Origin: Burkholderiales bacterium
Lineage (GTDB): Bacteria; Pseudomonadota; Gammaproteobacteria; Burkholderiales; SG8-39
DNA length: 20,293 nucleotides
Reading direction: 5' to 3'
NCBI GenBank assembly: GCA_025929745.1
Contig: JAICPQ010000007.1
Coordinates: 1-20,293 of the forward strand
The notes under the pieces are model-generated. The model searched no databases, was not told the DNA's origin, and was given only the letters and a program-made list of their open reading frames with translations. Of the stretch, positions 6,894 to 15,243 are shown piece by piece (position 1 is the stretch's first letter; each line of letters starts with the position of its first letter). The translations under genes were made by a program, and so were the position numbers.

Positions 6894-8102
6894 ATGCCGG
6901 GGCCGCTCGCAGGAATCCGCGTACTCGACCTCACGCGCGTGCTCGCCGGCCCTTGGGCGGCGCAAAACCTCGCCGATCTCGGCGCCGAGGTGATCAAGGT
7001 GGAGCGTCCGAATAAAGGCGACGATTCGCGCGCCTTCGGCCCGCCGTGGCTCAAGGACGCAGCCGGAGGCGATACGACGGACTCGGCGTACTTCGCGTGC
7101 GCCAACCGCGCGAAGAAGTCGATCACCGTCGATCTCGCCAATCCCAAGGGCCAGGCGATCATTCGCGAGCTGGCCGCGAGGTGCGATGTGCTGCTCGAGA
7201 ACTTCAAGTTTGGCGATCTCGACCGCTACGGCCTGGGCTACGCGCAGCTGAAGACGGTGAACCCGGCGCTCATCTACTGCTCGCTCACCGGCTTCGGCCA
7301 CAGCGGACCGTGGCGCGAGCGTCCGGGCTACGATTTCATGGTCCAGGGCATGGGCGGGCTGATGAGCATCACGGGCGAGCGCGACGACCGTCCCGGCGGC
7401 GGTCCGCAGAAAGCCGGCATTCCGATCGCCGACCTCATCACCGGCATGTACGCGAGCGTGGCCGTGTGCGCGGCGCTCGCGCACCGGGCGAAAAGCGGCA
7501 AGGGCCAGCACCTGGACCTCGCGCTTTTCGATTCGCTCGTCGCCGTGCTCGCGAACCAAGGCGCGAACTACCTGGCCACCGGCGAGCCGCCGGGACGGCT
7601 CGGCAACGATCACCCGAACATCGCGCCGTATCAGGTGTTCCGCACGAAGGACGGCAGCCTGATTCTCGCTTGCGGCAACGACAATCTGTTCCGCAAGTTC
7701 TGCGAGGTGGCCGGCTGCAAGTCGCTTCCCGACGATGCGCGCTTTGCGACCAACGGCAAGCGCGTCGCCAACCGGGTCGAACTGACACGCATCCTTTCCG
7801 ACATCTTCCTCAAGAAAACCACGCGCGAGTGGATCGAGGCGCTCGAAGCCGCCGGTGTGCCGAGCGGACCGATCAACGATCTGAAGCAGGTCTTCGAGGA
7901 GCCGCAAGCCGTGGCGCGCGGCCTGCGCATGCAGATTGGCAACGTCTCGCTAGTGCGCAGTCCGATGCGCTTTTCCGAAACGCCGATCGAGCACCAGGCG
8001 CCGCCGCCGCTTCTTGGCGAGCACACCGATGAAGTGCTGCGCGGACTGCTGGGAAAAAGCGAAGGCGAGGTGGCTCGCCTCCGCTCCGAGGGCATCGTCT
8101 AG
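6894..8102 (+). CDS. CaiB/BaiF family (class III) CoA-transferase
   Basis: The product is 402 aa, the normal family size. The N-terminus has the usual GIRVLDLTRVLAGPWAAQNLADLGA pattern, with AEVIKVE after it. The family also shows YCSLTGFG (128-135) and the catalytic Asp as D180 in PIADLITG, aligning with D169 of formyl-CoA transferase. It moves CoA between an acyl-CoA and a free organic acid through an aspartyl anhydride. The substrate pair is not readable from sequence. It starts 20 nt after the EF-hand/BON gene. There is no Shine-Dalgarno sequence, but TAAACT (6879-6884) ends 9 nt before the ATG, suggesting its own promoter and a near-leaderless mRNA. Its TAG overlaps the TAG of the convergent receptor gene inside one CTAG. 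Confidence 0.9.
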   Translation: MPGPLAGIRVLDLTRVLAGPWAAQNLADLGAEVIKVERPNKGDDSRAFGPPWLKDAAGGDTTDSAYFACANRAKKSITVDLANPKGQAIIRELAARCDVLLENFKFGDLDRYGLGYAQLKTVNPALIYCSLTGFGHSGPWRERPGYDFMVQGMGGLMSITGERDDRPGGGPQKAGIPIADLITGMYASVAVCAALAHRAKSGKGQHLDLALFDSLVAVLANQGANYLATGEPPGRLGNDHPNIAPYQVFRTKDGSLILACGNDNLFRKFCEVAGCKSLPDDARFATNGKRVANRVELTRILSDIFLKKTTREWIEALEAAGVPSGPINDLKQVFEEPQAVARGLRMQIGNVSLVRSPMRFSETPIEHQAPPPLLGEHTDEVLRGLLGKSEGEVARLRSEGIV

Positions 8103-9076
8103 TTGTCGACTTTGATGTTGGCTTCTTTGATGACCTTGCCCCACTTCGCGATCTCGGCCTTGACCAGCTTCTCCATTTCCGCCGGCGGCATGCCGCCCGC
8201 GTCGGCGCCCTGCTCCGCCCAGATCCGCTTGAGATCGGGCTGCTCCATCGCCTTGACGATCTCCTTGTACATGCGCTCCTTGATGGCGGCGGGTGTGCCC
8301 TTGATCGCCCATACGCCGTACCACGTGCGGACTTCGTAGCCGGGAACGCCGGCTTCTTGCACCGTCGGCACGTTCGGCAGCACGGGGTTGCGCTGGTTGC
8401 TGGTGATCGCGAGCGGAATCAGCTTGCCGGCCTTGATCTGGTTCGCGGACGTACCCATGCCGTCAAACGCCAGATCGACCTGCCCGGCGAGCAGATCGAC
8501 CATCAACGGGCCCGCGCCCTTGTAGGGTACGTGCACCATGCGCGTGCCCGTCGTCAGCTTGAAAAGCTCCACCGAAAGATGGTGCGTCGTGCCGCTTCCA
8601 GCCGAGCCGTAGTTCAGCTTGTCTGGGTTCGCTTTCGCAAAGTCGATGAGATCCTTCAGCGTCTTCAGCTTGTCCTTGTGCTTGGGGTGCACCACCACCA
8701 CGTTCGGCACGAAAGCCGCGACTGTGATCGGCTCGAAGTCCTTCTCCAGGCTGTACGGCAGCTTGTTGTACAGGCTCTCGGCAATCGTGTGGTGCACCGC
8801 GCCGAAGAACCAGTTGTAGCCATCGGGCGCGCGCTTGGCCGCGTTCGCCGCGCCCACGGTGCCGCCGGCACCGCCCTGGTTCTCGATCAGCGCCTGCTCG
8901 CCGAGCTGCTGCGACAGCTTCGCTGCGATCGGCCGCGCGAACGTATCCGTGCCGCCGCCAGCGGGGAAGGGGTTCAAGAAGATCATGGCCTTGGTGGGCC
9001 AGTTCTGCGCCTGCGCCGCGGCGGCGGCCAAGGCGAGCGCTGCGCCGGTCATCCATTTCAACGTCTGATTCATCAT
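8099..9076 (-). CDS. Bug-family periplasmic solute receptor (tripartite tricarboxylate transporter type)
   Basis: The product is 325 aa from the ATG at 9076. A signal peptide ends at about AQA|QNWPTK (residue 23). The mature part has the Bug signatures NPFPAGGGTDTFARPIA (about 35-51), NYGSAGSGTTHHLSVELFK and VPYKGAGPLMVDLLAGQVDLAFDG, then PNVPTVQEAGVPGYEV near the C-terminus. Such proteins bind small carboxylic or other organic solutes in the periplasm and are greatly expanded in Betaproteobacteria. No TctA/TctB membrane subunits are in the window. AGGAGG ends 6 nt before this start. In-frame ATGs at 9082 (immediately after the AGGAGG) and 9100 (upstream of it) are less likely. It lies 25 nt behind a CoA-transferase on the same strand, so the ligand may be that enzyme's acid substrate. 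Confidence 0.92.
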   Translation of the reverse strand: MMNQTLKWMTGAALALAAAAAQAQNWPTKAMIFLNPFPAGGGTDTFARPIAAKLSQQLGEQALIENQGGAGGTVGAANAAKRAPDGYNWFFGAVHHTIAESLYNKLPYSLEKDFEPITVAAFVPNVVVVHPKHKDKLKTLKDLIDFAKANPDKLNYGSAGSGTTHHLSVELFKLTTGTRMVHVPYKGAGPLMVDLLAGQVDLAFDGMGTSANQIKAGKLIPLAITSNQRNPVLPNVPTVQEAGVPGYEVRTWYGVWAIKGTPAAIKERMYKEIVKAMEQPDLKRIWAEQGADAGGMPPAEMEKLVKAEIAKWGKVIKEANIKVDN

Positions 9077-9082
9077 GGGCAT

Positions 9083-9088
9083 CCTCCT
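9083..9088 (-). promoter_or_regulatory. Strong ribosome binding site of the Bug receptor
   Basis: A perfect AGGAGG on the minus strand stands 6 nt from the ATG at 9076 and 9 nt from the ATG at 9073. It rules out the start at 9100 and the one at 9082. It is the strongest Shine-Dalgarno sequence in the window. Confidence 0.75.
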
Positions 9089-9101
9089 AGTAAGAAACAT
9101 C

Positions 9102-10298
9102 TCAAGCAGCGATCGCGGCGCCGGAACGGACCAGCGCCTCGATCTCCTCCTTCGAAAATCCGAACTCGGCGAGCACTTCGCGCGTGTGCTGCCCCATGAG
9201 CGGGGCAGGGCGTGTCACTTTTCCCGGTGTGCGCGAAAGCTTGACCGGCAGTCCGAGCGCACGCGTGCGGCCGGCACGCGGATGCTCGAGTTCAACCACC
9301 ATTTCACGCGCCCTGGTTTGCGGATCGGACGCCATGTCGGCGATGGAATTGATCGGCCCGCACGGCACACCGGCGTCGTCGAGCGCCGCGAGCAGCTCGC
9401 GCACGCGCCGCTTCTTGATATGGGGCTCGAGCGCCGCAGTGAGCGCGGGCAGGTTTTTCATGCGCTCGGCGTTGCTCGCAAAGCGAGCGTCCTTGAGGAG
9501 CTCCGGCGCTTTAAGCACCCCGATGAGGCGTTCCCAGTTCGCCTGATTCGCGCCGCCGATCGTGAGCCAGCCATCGGCCGCCCGGAACGCCTGATAAGGC
9601 GCCGACAGGATGTGCGCCGACCCGGTCGGTCCCGGAGACTCGCCGGTCGCGAAGTAGATTGCCGCCTGCCAGTACATCTGCTGGATACCCGCCTCGAAGA
9701 GCGAGGTATCGACGAGCTGACCTTCGCCGGTCTTCAGCCGATGCACATACGCGGAAACCACGCCGAGCGCCCCGAGCAGCCCGGCATTGATGTCGCACAC
9801 CGGCCCGCCCGACTTGACCGGCGCGCGGCCCGGCTCGCCCGTCACCGCCATGAGACCCGAGGCGCCTTGCGCGATGAGATCGAAGCCGCCTTTGTCGGCG
9901 TAAGGCCCGGTGCGGCCGTAGCCCGAGATGGAGCAATAGATGATGCCGGGATTCACGCGCCGCAGGTCCTCGTAGCCGACGCCCAGCTTCTCCATCGTTC
10001 CCTTGCGGTAGTTCTCGGTCACGACGTCGGCCTCGGCCGCCATGCGCTTCAGCGCGTCCTGCGCCGCCGGCAGCTTGAGGTTGAGGGCGATGCCGCGTTT
10101 ATTGCGGTTCATCGCCATGAAAGATGCGGATTCACCGTTCACCTCGGGGCGGTCCATGCGGCGCGTGTCGTCGCCGCCGGGCACACGTTCGACTTTGATC
10201 ACGTCGGCGCCGAGGTCGGCGAGCATCATGCCGCAGGTCGGGCCCGCCATGATCTGGGCAAGCTCGAGCACCTTCACCCCGGCCAGGGGACCGGCCAT
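9102..10298 (-). CDS. CaiB/BaiF family (class III) CoA-transferase, second copy
   Basis: The product is 398 aa. It opens with GVKVLELAQIMAGPTCGMMLA and has DVIKVERVPGGDD (32-44), NRNKRGIALNLK (64-75), YCSISGYGRTGPY (121-133) and a catalytic D169 in GGPVCDINAG. It is clearly divergent from the plus-strand CoA-transferase at 6894-8102, so the two are not a recent duplication. The substrate is unknown. It begins 5 nt after the aminotransferase stop and is followed 25 nt later by the Bug receptor, an operon arrangement. The start at 10298 gives the standard family N-terminus; no good Shine-Dalgarno sequence precedes it, consistent with coupling to the upstream gene. Confidence 0.91.
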   Translation of the reverse strand: MAGPLAGVKVLELAQIMAGPTCGMMLADLGADVIKVERVPGGDDTRRMDRPEVNGESASFMAMNRNKRGIALNLKLPAAQDALKRMAAEADVVTENYRKGTMEKLGVGYEDLRRVNPGIIYCSISGYGRTGPYADKGGFDLIAQGASGLMAVTGEPGRAPVKSGGPVCDINAGLLGALGVVSAYVHRLKTGEGQLVDTSLFEAGIQQMYWQAAIYFATGESPGPTGSAHILSAPYQAFRAADGWLTIGGANQANWERLIGVLKAPELLKDARFASNAERMKNLPALTAALEPHIKKRRVRELLAALDDAGVPCGPINSIADMASDPQTRAREMVVELEHPRAGRTRALGLPVKLSRTPGKVTRPAPLMGQHTREVLAEFGFSKEEIEALVRSGAAIAA

Positions 10299-10303
10299 CC
10301 GCG

Positions 10304-11503
10304 CTATGCGACTTTACGAGCCGGCGCTTGCGCGCAGCTCGCGAGGTAATCCATCGCCGCTTGTACGCCCTCCTTCTTGGCGGGTACTCCGGCGAGGCCG
10401 AGACCCATCTCGACGCCGGTGAGCGTGCCCATCAGCGTGAGATCGTTGAAGTCCCCAAGATGGCCGATGCGGAACACCTTGCCGCTCATCTTGGTGAGGC
10501 CGGTGCCGAGCGACATGTCGAAGGCTTCGAGGATGATCTTGCGCAGGCGATCGGCGTCGTGCCCCGCGGGCATGAGCACCGCCGTCAGGGAAGCCGAGTA
10601 TTCGCGCGGGTCGAGAGCGAAAATCTCCAGGCCCCATGCGCGCACGGCGCGGCGCGTCGCTTCGGCGTGGCGCTGGTGGCGCGCGAACACGGCGTCGAGC
10701 CCTTCTTCCTCGAGAAGCATTTGCAATGCTTCACGCAGGCCGTAAAGCAGATTGGTCGCCGGCGTGTACGGGAAGTAGCCGGTCTTGCCGTTCGCGATCA
10801 TCTCGTCCCATGCGAAGTAGCTCTTCGGCAGCTTGGCCGTTTTCGCGGCCGCGAGCGCCTTCGGCGAGACGCAATTGAACGAAAGGCCGGGCGGCAGCAT
10901 GAGCCCCTTCTGCGACCCGGCGACGGTGACGTCCACCCCCCACTCGTCGTGGCGATAATCGATGGAAGCGAGCGACGAGATCGTGTCGACCATGAAGAGC
11001 GCCGGATGCTCTGCGGCGTCGATGGCCTTCCTGACCTCGCCGATGCGCGAGGCGACGCCGGTCGATGTTTCGTTGTGCACCGCGCATACCGCTTTGATGC
11101 GCTTCCCCGTATCGGCGCGAAGTTTCCTTTCGATCGCCTCGGGATCGGCGCCGCGGCGCCAATCGCCAGCGATGAAATCCACCTCGAGTCCAAGCTTCGC
11201 TGCCATCTTCTGCCAGAGCGTCGCAAAGTGTCCCGTCTCGTACATGAGCACGCGATCGCCGGGCGAGAGCGTGTTGACGAGCGCCGCTTCCCAGGCGCCG
11301 GTGCCCGAAGCCGGATAGATGACGACCTCGCTTTTCGTGCTCTTGAAGACGCGCTTCATTCCGGCGAGCACTTCCTTGCCGAGCGTCGCGAATTCGGGCC
11401 CGCGATGGTCCATCGTCGGGAAATCGATTGCCCGCAGCACACGATCGGGAACGTTCGTCGGTCCCGGGATCTGCAGGAAGTGCCGGCCGGCCTTGCGGGT
11501 CAT
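10304..11503 (-). CDS. Serine-glyoxylate / alanine-glyoxylate type aminotransferase (class V, PLP)
   Basis: The product is 399 aa. It begins RHFLQIPGPTNVPDRVL, typical of serine-glyoxylate and alanine-glyoxylate aminotransferases. PLP contacts include SGTGAWEAAL (66-75), HNETSTGV (143-150), D173 (the pyridine-nitrogen Asp) and Schiff-base lysine K199 in AGSQKGLMLPPG. The MSGKVFRIGHLGD motif near the C-terminus is also family-typical. The likely reaction is transamination of glyoxylate with serine or alanine, giving glycine. It is the first gene of the minus-strand operon and is divergent from a glycolate-oxidase-like FAD/Fe-S enzyme, which could supply glyoxylate; that link is inferred. TAGAAT ends 6 nt upstream of the ATG with no Shine-Dalgarno sequence, so the mRNA may be leaderless. 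Serine-glyoxylate and alanine-glyoxylate specificity cannot be separated with certainty. Confidence 0.88.
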   Translation of the reverse strand: MTRKAGRHFLQIPGPTNVPDRVLRAIDFPTMDHRGPEFATLGKEVLAGMKRVFKSTKSEVVIYPASGTGAWEAALVNTLSPGDRVLMYETGHFATLWQKMAAKLGLEVDFIAGDWRRGADPEAIERKLRADTGKRIKAVCAVHNETSTGVASRIGEVRKAIDAAEHPALFMVDTISSLASIDYRHDEWGVDVTVAGSQKGLMLPPGLSFNCVSPKALAAAKTAKLPKSYFAWDEMIANGKTGYFPYTPATNLLYGLREALQMLLEEEGLDAVFARHQRHAEATRRAVRAWGLEIFALDPREYSASLTAVLMPAGHDADRLRKIILEAFDMSLGTGLTKMSGKVFRIGHLGDFNDLTLMGTLTGVEMGLGLAGVPAKKEGVQAAMDYLASCAQAPARKVA

Positions 11504-11527
11504 TGGGTTATTCTAACCACGGCTCCC
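11504..11527. promoter_or_regulatory. 24-bp divergent promoter gap with overlapping opposing -10-like hexamers
   Basis: The gap between the aminotransferase and FAD/Fe-S start codons contains one AT-rich island. On the minus strand it reads TAGAAT (11510-11515), 6 nt from the aminotransferase ATG. On the plus strand it reads TATTCT (11509-11514), 13 nt from the oxidase ATG. -35 elements would have to lie inside the opposite coding regions. No Shine-Dalgarno sequence is visible for either gene. Confidence 0.45.
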
Positions 11528-14311
11528 ATGAACGCTCCCTTGACGCCGGTCAGGTTTGCCCCTTCCGGCGCTTCTTCGCTCGCCGAGCGTCTGCGCAAGG
11601 AGGTGGACGGCGAGGTGATGTTCGACGCCGCGAGCCGCGGCCGCTATTCGACCGACGCCTCGATCTACCAGGTCGAGCCCCTCGGCATCGTTGTGCCGCG
11701 CAGCGAAGAGGCCGCGCGCGCGGCTATCTCGATTGCCGCGGAGCAGGGCGTGCCGATCCTGCCGCGCGGCGCCGGGAGCTCGCAATGCGGCCAGGCGGTA
11801 GGCGCCGCGCTCGTCATCGACCACACGAAGTATCTGAACAACATCGTCGAAATCGGCGAGTCGCACGCCGTGGTGCAGCCGGGCGTGGTGCTCGACCAGC
11901 TGAACGCCGCGCTGCGCAAGCACGGCAAGTGGTTTCCCGTGGATGTGTCGACAAGCGCCCAGGCCACGCTCGGCGGCATGGCCGGCAACAATTCGTGCGG
12001 CTCGCGCTCGATCGAGTACGGAAACATGGTGCACAACGTCCTCGCTATCGATGCCTTCACCGCGACGGGCAAGCGCTGGCGCTTCGGGCCGATGCATGAG
12101 GCGAGCGGCGAGTACGGCGATTTCGTGCGCAGGTTGAAAGCGCTCTACGAGCGCGAAAAGGCCGAGATCGAAGCGCGCTTCCCCAAGGTTCTGCGCAAAG
12201 TCGCCGGGTACAACCTCGACCATCTCGGTCCGCCGCACGCCAACGCGGCGCACCTTCTCGTCGGCTCGGAAGGCACGCTCGCCTATTCCGAGCAGATCCA
12301 TCTCAAGCTCGCGCCACTGCCTGCGACGCGCTCGCTCGGCGTATGCCACTTCCCCAAGTTCTACACGGCGATGGAGTCGACGCAGCACATCGTGAAGCTC
12401 GCCCCGACCGCGGTGGAGCTCGTCGACCGCACGATGATCGCCCTCGCGCGCGACATCCCCGCCTTCGAGAAAACGGTGAACGCCTTCATTCGCGGCGATC
12501 CGGACGCGATCCTGCTGGTGGAATTCGCCGACGAGCGCGTCGGGCGATTGCAGGACCTGGTACAGCTCATGGCCGACCGCGGCCTTCCGGGCAGCGTGGT
12601 GGAGATCACCGACGCAAGCCTTCAGCGCGCGGTTTGGGAGGTGAGGAAGGCCGGGCTCAACATCATGATGTCGATGAAAGGCGACGGTAAGCCCGTCTCC
12701 TTCATCGAGGATTGCGCGGTGCCGCTCGAGCACCTGGCCGAATACACCGATCGGCTGACGCGCGTGTTCGAGAAACATGGCACGCGCGGCACCTGGTATG
12801 CGCACGCTTCCGTAGGCACGCTGCACGTGCGTCCCGTGCTCGACATGCGCCGGGAAGGCGCGAAGCAAATGCGCGCGATCGCCGAAGAAGCCTGCGCCAT
12901 GGTTAAGGAGTACAAGGGCGCGTACTCCGGCGAGCACGGCGACGGACTGGTGCGCTCTGAATGGATCGCGCCCTTCTTCGGCCCGCGGCTCGCCGCGGCG
13001 CTCGGCGAGATCAAGTCCTGGCTCGATCCGCACGGCCTCATGAATCCGGGAAAGATCGTCAACCCGCCGCGCATGGACGATAAGACGCTTTTCCGTTACC
13101 GCCCGGGATATCAGACCGCTTCGCTTCAAACCCATTTGAATTGGAGCGAGTGGGGCGGCTTCGACAAGGCGGTGGAGATGTGCAACAACAACGGCCACTG
13201 CCGCAAGTTCGACGCCGGCACGATGTGCCCGTCGTATCGCGCGACGATGGACGAGCAGCACCTCACGCGCGGCCGCGCCAACACGCTGCGCCTCGCGCTC
13301 TCAAACCAGGTGCCGCTCGATACGGTCAAGGACGCGCTCGATCTCTGCGTCTCCTGCAAAGGGTGCAAGCGCGAATGCCCGACCGGCGTCGATATGGCGC
13401 GCATGAAGATTGAATACCTCGCGCACTACAAGGCAAGTCATGGCTGGAGCGCGCGCGACCGCGCCATCGGCTACCTGCCGCACTACGCGCCGTGGGCGGC
13501 GCGGCTCGCGCCGCTTTCGAACCTGGTCTCCACGGCTACGAAGTCCGCGCTCGGCTTTTCGGCAAAACGAGCGCTGCCGAAGTGGCGCGGTGATTTTTTC
13601 GTGGACGAAGGAAGCCCGGACGGAGACGCGGTGCTTTTCGTGGACACGTTCAATCGCTACTTCGAGCCGCAGAACGCGCGCGCGGCGATGAAGGTGCTGG
13701 AAGCCTCCGGTCGCCGCGTTTATGCGCCGCGTGACCTATGCTGCGGACGCACGTTCTTATCCGTCGGTATGGTCGATAAGGCGAAGCGCGAGGCGCGCAA
13801 GATGATCGAGGCGCTTTCCCCCTTCGTGGCGAAAGGCACGCCGATCGTCGGCCTCGAGCCGTCGTGCCTATTTTCGCTGCGCGACGAGTTTCCCGTTCTG
13901 GTGAGCGACGCGCTCGCGAAGAACTCGTATCTCTTCGAGGAGTACCTGGCGCAGAACCCTGGCAAGCTGAAGTTCCGGGAGATGAAGAGGAACGCGTTGC
14001 TGCATGGCCACTGCCACCAGAAGGCATTCGATGCGATGTCCGCGGTGGAAAGGGTCCTGCGCCTGGTTCCCGGGCTCGAGGTGAACACCGTGCAGACGAG
14101 CTGCTGCGGCATGGCGGGAAGCTTCGGCTACGAGGCGGAGCATTACGACGTCTCGATGAAGATGGCCGAGATGAGCCTTTTGCCCGCCGTGCGGTCGAGC
14201 AAGGAGGCGATCGTGCTCGCCGACGGCACGAGCTGCCGGCACCAGATCGCCAACGGCACCGGCCGGGAAGCCGTGCACGTCGCCCGGCTGCTCGAGCAGG
14301 CGCTCGCTTAG
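11528..14311 (+). CDS. FAD-binding and (Fe-S)-binding 2-hydroxyacid dehydrogenase (GlcD-GlcF fusion, YdiJ-like)
   Basis: The product is 927 aa. The FAD domain covers about residues 20-270, with PRGAGSSQCGQAVG (79-92), GNNSCG (153-158) and GSEGTL (247-251). The FAD-oxidase C domain extends to about 515, with GEHGDG (468-473) and NPGKIVNPP (506-514). Two Fe-S motifs follow: C552, C558 and C567 in CNNNGHC ... MCPSY, and C607, C610, C613 and C617 in CVSCKGCKRECP. Two CCG-type cysteine-rich domains contain CCG at 738-740 and 859-861. Such proteins oxidise D-lactate, D-2-hydroxyglutarate or glycolate-like acids and pass electrons to the respiratory chain. The exact substrate is unclear. The divergent glyoxylate aminotransferase hints at glycolate, but this is inferred. 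The ATG start is backed by family alignment, not by a Shine-Dalgarno sequence. Its stop overlaps that of the AEC transporter. Confidence 0.93.
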   Translation: MNAPLTPVRFAPSGASSLAERLRKEVDGEVMFDAASRGRYSTDASIYQVEPLGIVVPRSEEAARAAISIAAEQGVPILPRGAGSSQCGQAVGAALVIDHTKYLNNIVEIGESHAVVQPGVVLDQLNAALRKHGKWFPVDVSTSAQATLGGMAGNNSCGSRSIEYGNMVHNVLAIDAFTATGKRWRFGPMHEASGEYGDFVRRLKALYEREKAEIEARFPKVLRKVAGYNLDHLGPPHANAAHLLVGSEGTLAYSEQIHLKLAPLPATRSLGVCHFPKFYTAMESTQHIVKLAPTAVELVDRTMIALARDIPAFEKTVNAFIRGDPDAILLVEFADERVGRLQDLVQLMADRGLPGSVVEITDASLQRAVWEVRKAGLNIMMSMKGDGKPVSFIEDCAVPLEHLAEYTDRLTRVFEKHGTRGTWYAHASVGTLHVRPVLDMRREGAKQMRAIAEEACAMVKEYKGAYSGEHGDGLVRSEWIAPFFGPRLAAALGEIKSWLDPHGLMNPGKIVNPPRMDDKTLFRYRPGYQTASLQTHLNWSEWGGFDKAVEMCNNNGHCRKFDAGTMCPSYRATMDEQHLTRGRANTLRLALSNQVPLDTVKDALDLCVSCKGCKRECPTGVDMARMKIEYLAHYKASHGWSARDRAIGYLPHYAPWAARLAPLSNLVSTATKSALGFSAKRALPKWRGDFFVDEGSPDGDAVLFVDTFNRYFEPQNARAAMKVLEASGRRVYAPRDLCCGRTFLSVGMVDKAKREARKMIEALSPFVAKGTPIVGLEPSCLFSLRDEFPVLVSDALAKNSYLFEEYLAQNPGKLKFREMKRNALLHGHCHQKAFDAMSAVERVLRLVPGLEVNTVQTSCCGMAGSFGYEAEHYDVSMKMAEMSLLPAVRSSKEAIVLADGTSCRHQIANGTGREAVHVARLLEQALA

Positions 14312-15243
14312 GCGAGGAGCGCCATTACGAGGGAAACCGTAAGAAGGGATGCCGCGGTGGAAACCACTGCGCCAGCCGAGGTTTCCGCCTCAAGCAGCTT
14401 GTAGCGCTGCGCGAGCACGAAGGCGGTAGCGCCGAGCGGCAGGCTCGCGCACACGACCGCAATCTTGGCCCACAGGGCGTCGACCGGCAGCAGCCAGAAA
14501 ACCAGCGCCGCCATGAGAAGCGGGTGCAGCACGAGCTTGAGGAGCGTGGTTTGCCAGCTCGCGGCCGCGCCGGCGCGGATCGAGAGCTGGGATACGAAAA
14601 GGCCGATCGCGAAGAGCGCGCACGGTCCGGCGGCCGCGGCAAGAAGCGTGGCGAAGCGCTCGGCGGGCAGCGGAATCTTCACCTGCAAAGCCACGAGCAA
14701 GACCGCGAGGAAGATCGGCCAGATGAGCGGGCTCATGATCACGCCGTTCAGCGCGCGGCGCACGCCGCCGCGATGGGGATTGACGAAGAGTTCGAGGCAG
14801 ACGATGGCGAGCGCGAACGACACGAAGTTCGTCGCCACCGTGGCGAGCGCCGCCGGGAGCGCGGCACGCTCGCCGTAAGCCACCGTTACAAGGGGAATAC
14901 CGAGATAGCCGGTGTTCGCGAAGGACGCGTTCAACGCACGCATCGTGCTTTCCGCGGGACCGGCGCCATTTGCGAAGTAGGAGAGCAAGAAACCCGCGAG
15001 CGCGGTGCCCACCGTCGCGACGATCACCGCAAGAAGGAAAGCGCCGCTCAGGATCTCCTCGAGCGAGCCGCGATACACGGCTACGAAAAGCATCGCGGGA
15101 AGCGCGAAGGCGTAGACGAACTGGTTGAGCGCCTGGCTCGACGCCTGCGTCACGATGTGGAAGCGCCCGGCGAGGTAGCCGCAGGCGACGAGGCCGAATA
15201 CGGGCAGCACGGCCCCGAAAACCGGGGCTAGCGGCGACTCCAT
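14308..15243 (-). CDS. AEC (auxin efflux carrier) family permease
   Basis: The product is 311 aa and largely hydrophobic, with about nine to ten predicted membrane helices. These include VFGAVLPVFGLVACGYLAG at the N-terminus and a final helix near TAASLLTVSLVMALLA. The pattern NASFANTGYLGIPLV in the middle and the two-half layout are typical of AEC transporters, which carry malate, malonate or other small anions. The substrate is not readable. The ATG at 15243 lies 16 nt inside the 3' end of lgt, so the two genes are probably co-transcribed. Its TAA overlaps the TAG of the convergent FAD/Fe-S gene in the tetranucleotide TTAG. An upstream in-frame ATG at 15282 would add a basic extension and a longer overlap with lgt and is less likely. 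Confidence 0.88.
   Translation of the reverse strand: MESPLAPVFGAVLPVFGLVACGYLAGRFHIVTQASSQALNQFVYAFALPAMLFVAVYRGSLEEILSGAFLLAVIVATVGTALAGFLLSYFANGAGPAESTMRALNASFANTGYLGIPLVTVAYGERAALPAALATVATNFVSFALAIVCLELFVNPHRGGVRRALNGVIMSPLIWPIFLAVLLVALQVKIPLPAERFATLLAAAAGPCALFAIGLFVSQLSIRAGAAASWQTTLLKLVLHPLLMAALVFWLLPVDALWAKIAVVCASLPLGATAFVLAQRYKLLEAETSAGAVVSTAASLLTVSLVMALLA

Noticed and set aside
9077..9100. Upstream in-frame starts for the Bug receptor (9100 and 9082)
   Set aside because: The ATG at 9100 precedes the AGGAGG and the one at 9082 directly abuts it; only 9076 or 9073 have proper spacing.
10328..11527. N-terminal extension of 400 codons to the FAD/Fe-S protein
   Set aside because: The frame is open but runs antisense through the aminotransferase and has no homology-like content; the family N-terminus begins near the ATG at 11528.
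11513..13261. 582-codon open frame on the minus strand
   Set aside because: It is antisense to the FAD/Fe-S gene, whose frame carries clear FAD and cluster motifs; the minus product is Arg/His/Ala-rich with no recognisable fold. Long antisense frames are common at this G+C.
13864..15231. 455-codon plus-strand frame opposite the AEC transporter
   Set aside because: It is very rich in charged residues and repeats of Arg/Glu, as expected for the antisense of a hydrophobic membrane protein. The AEC gene explains the region.
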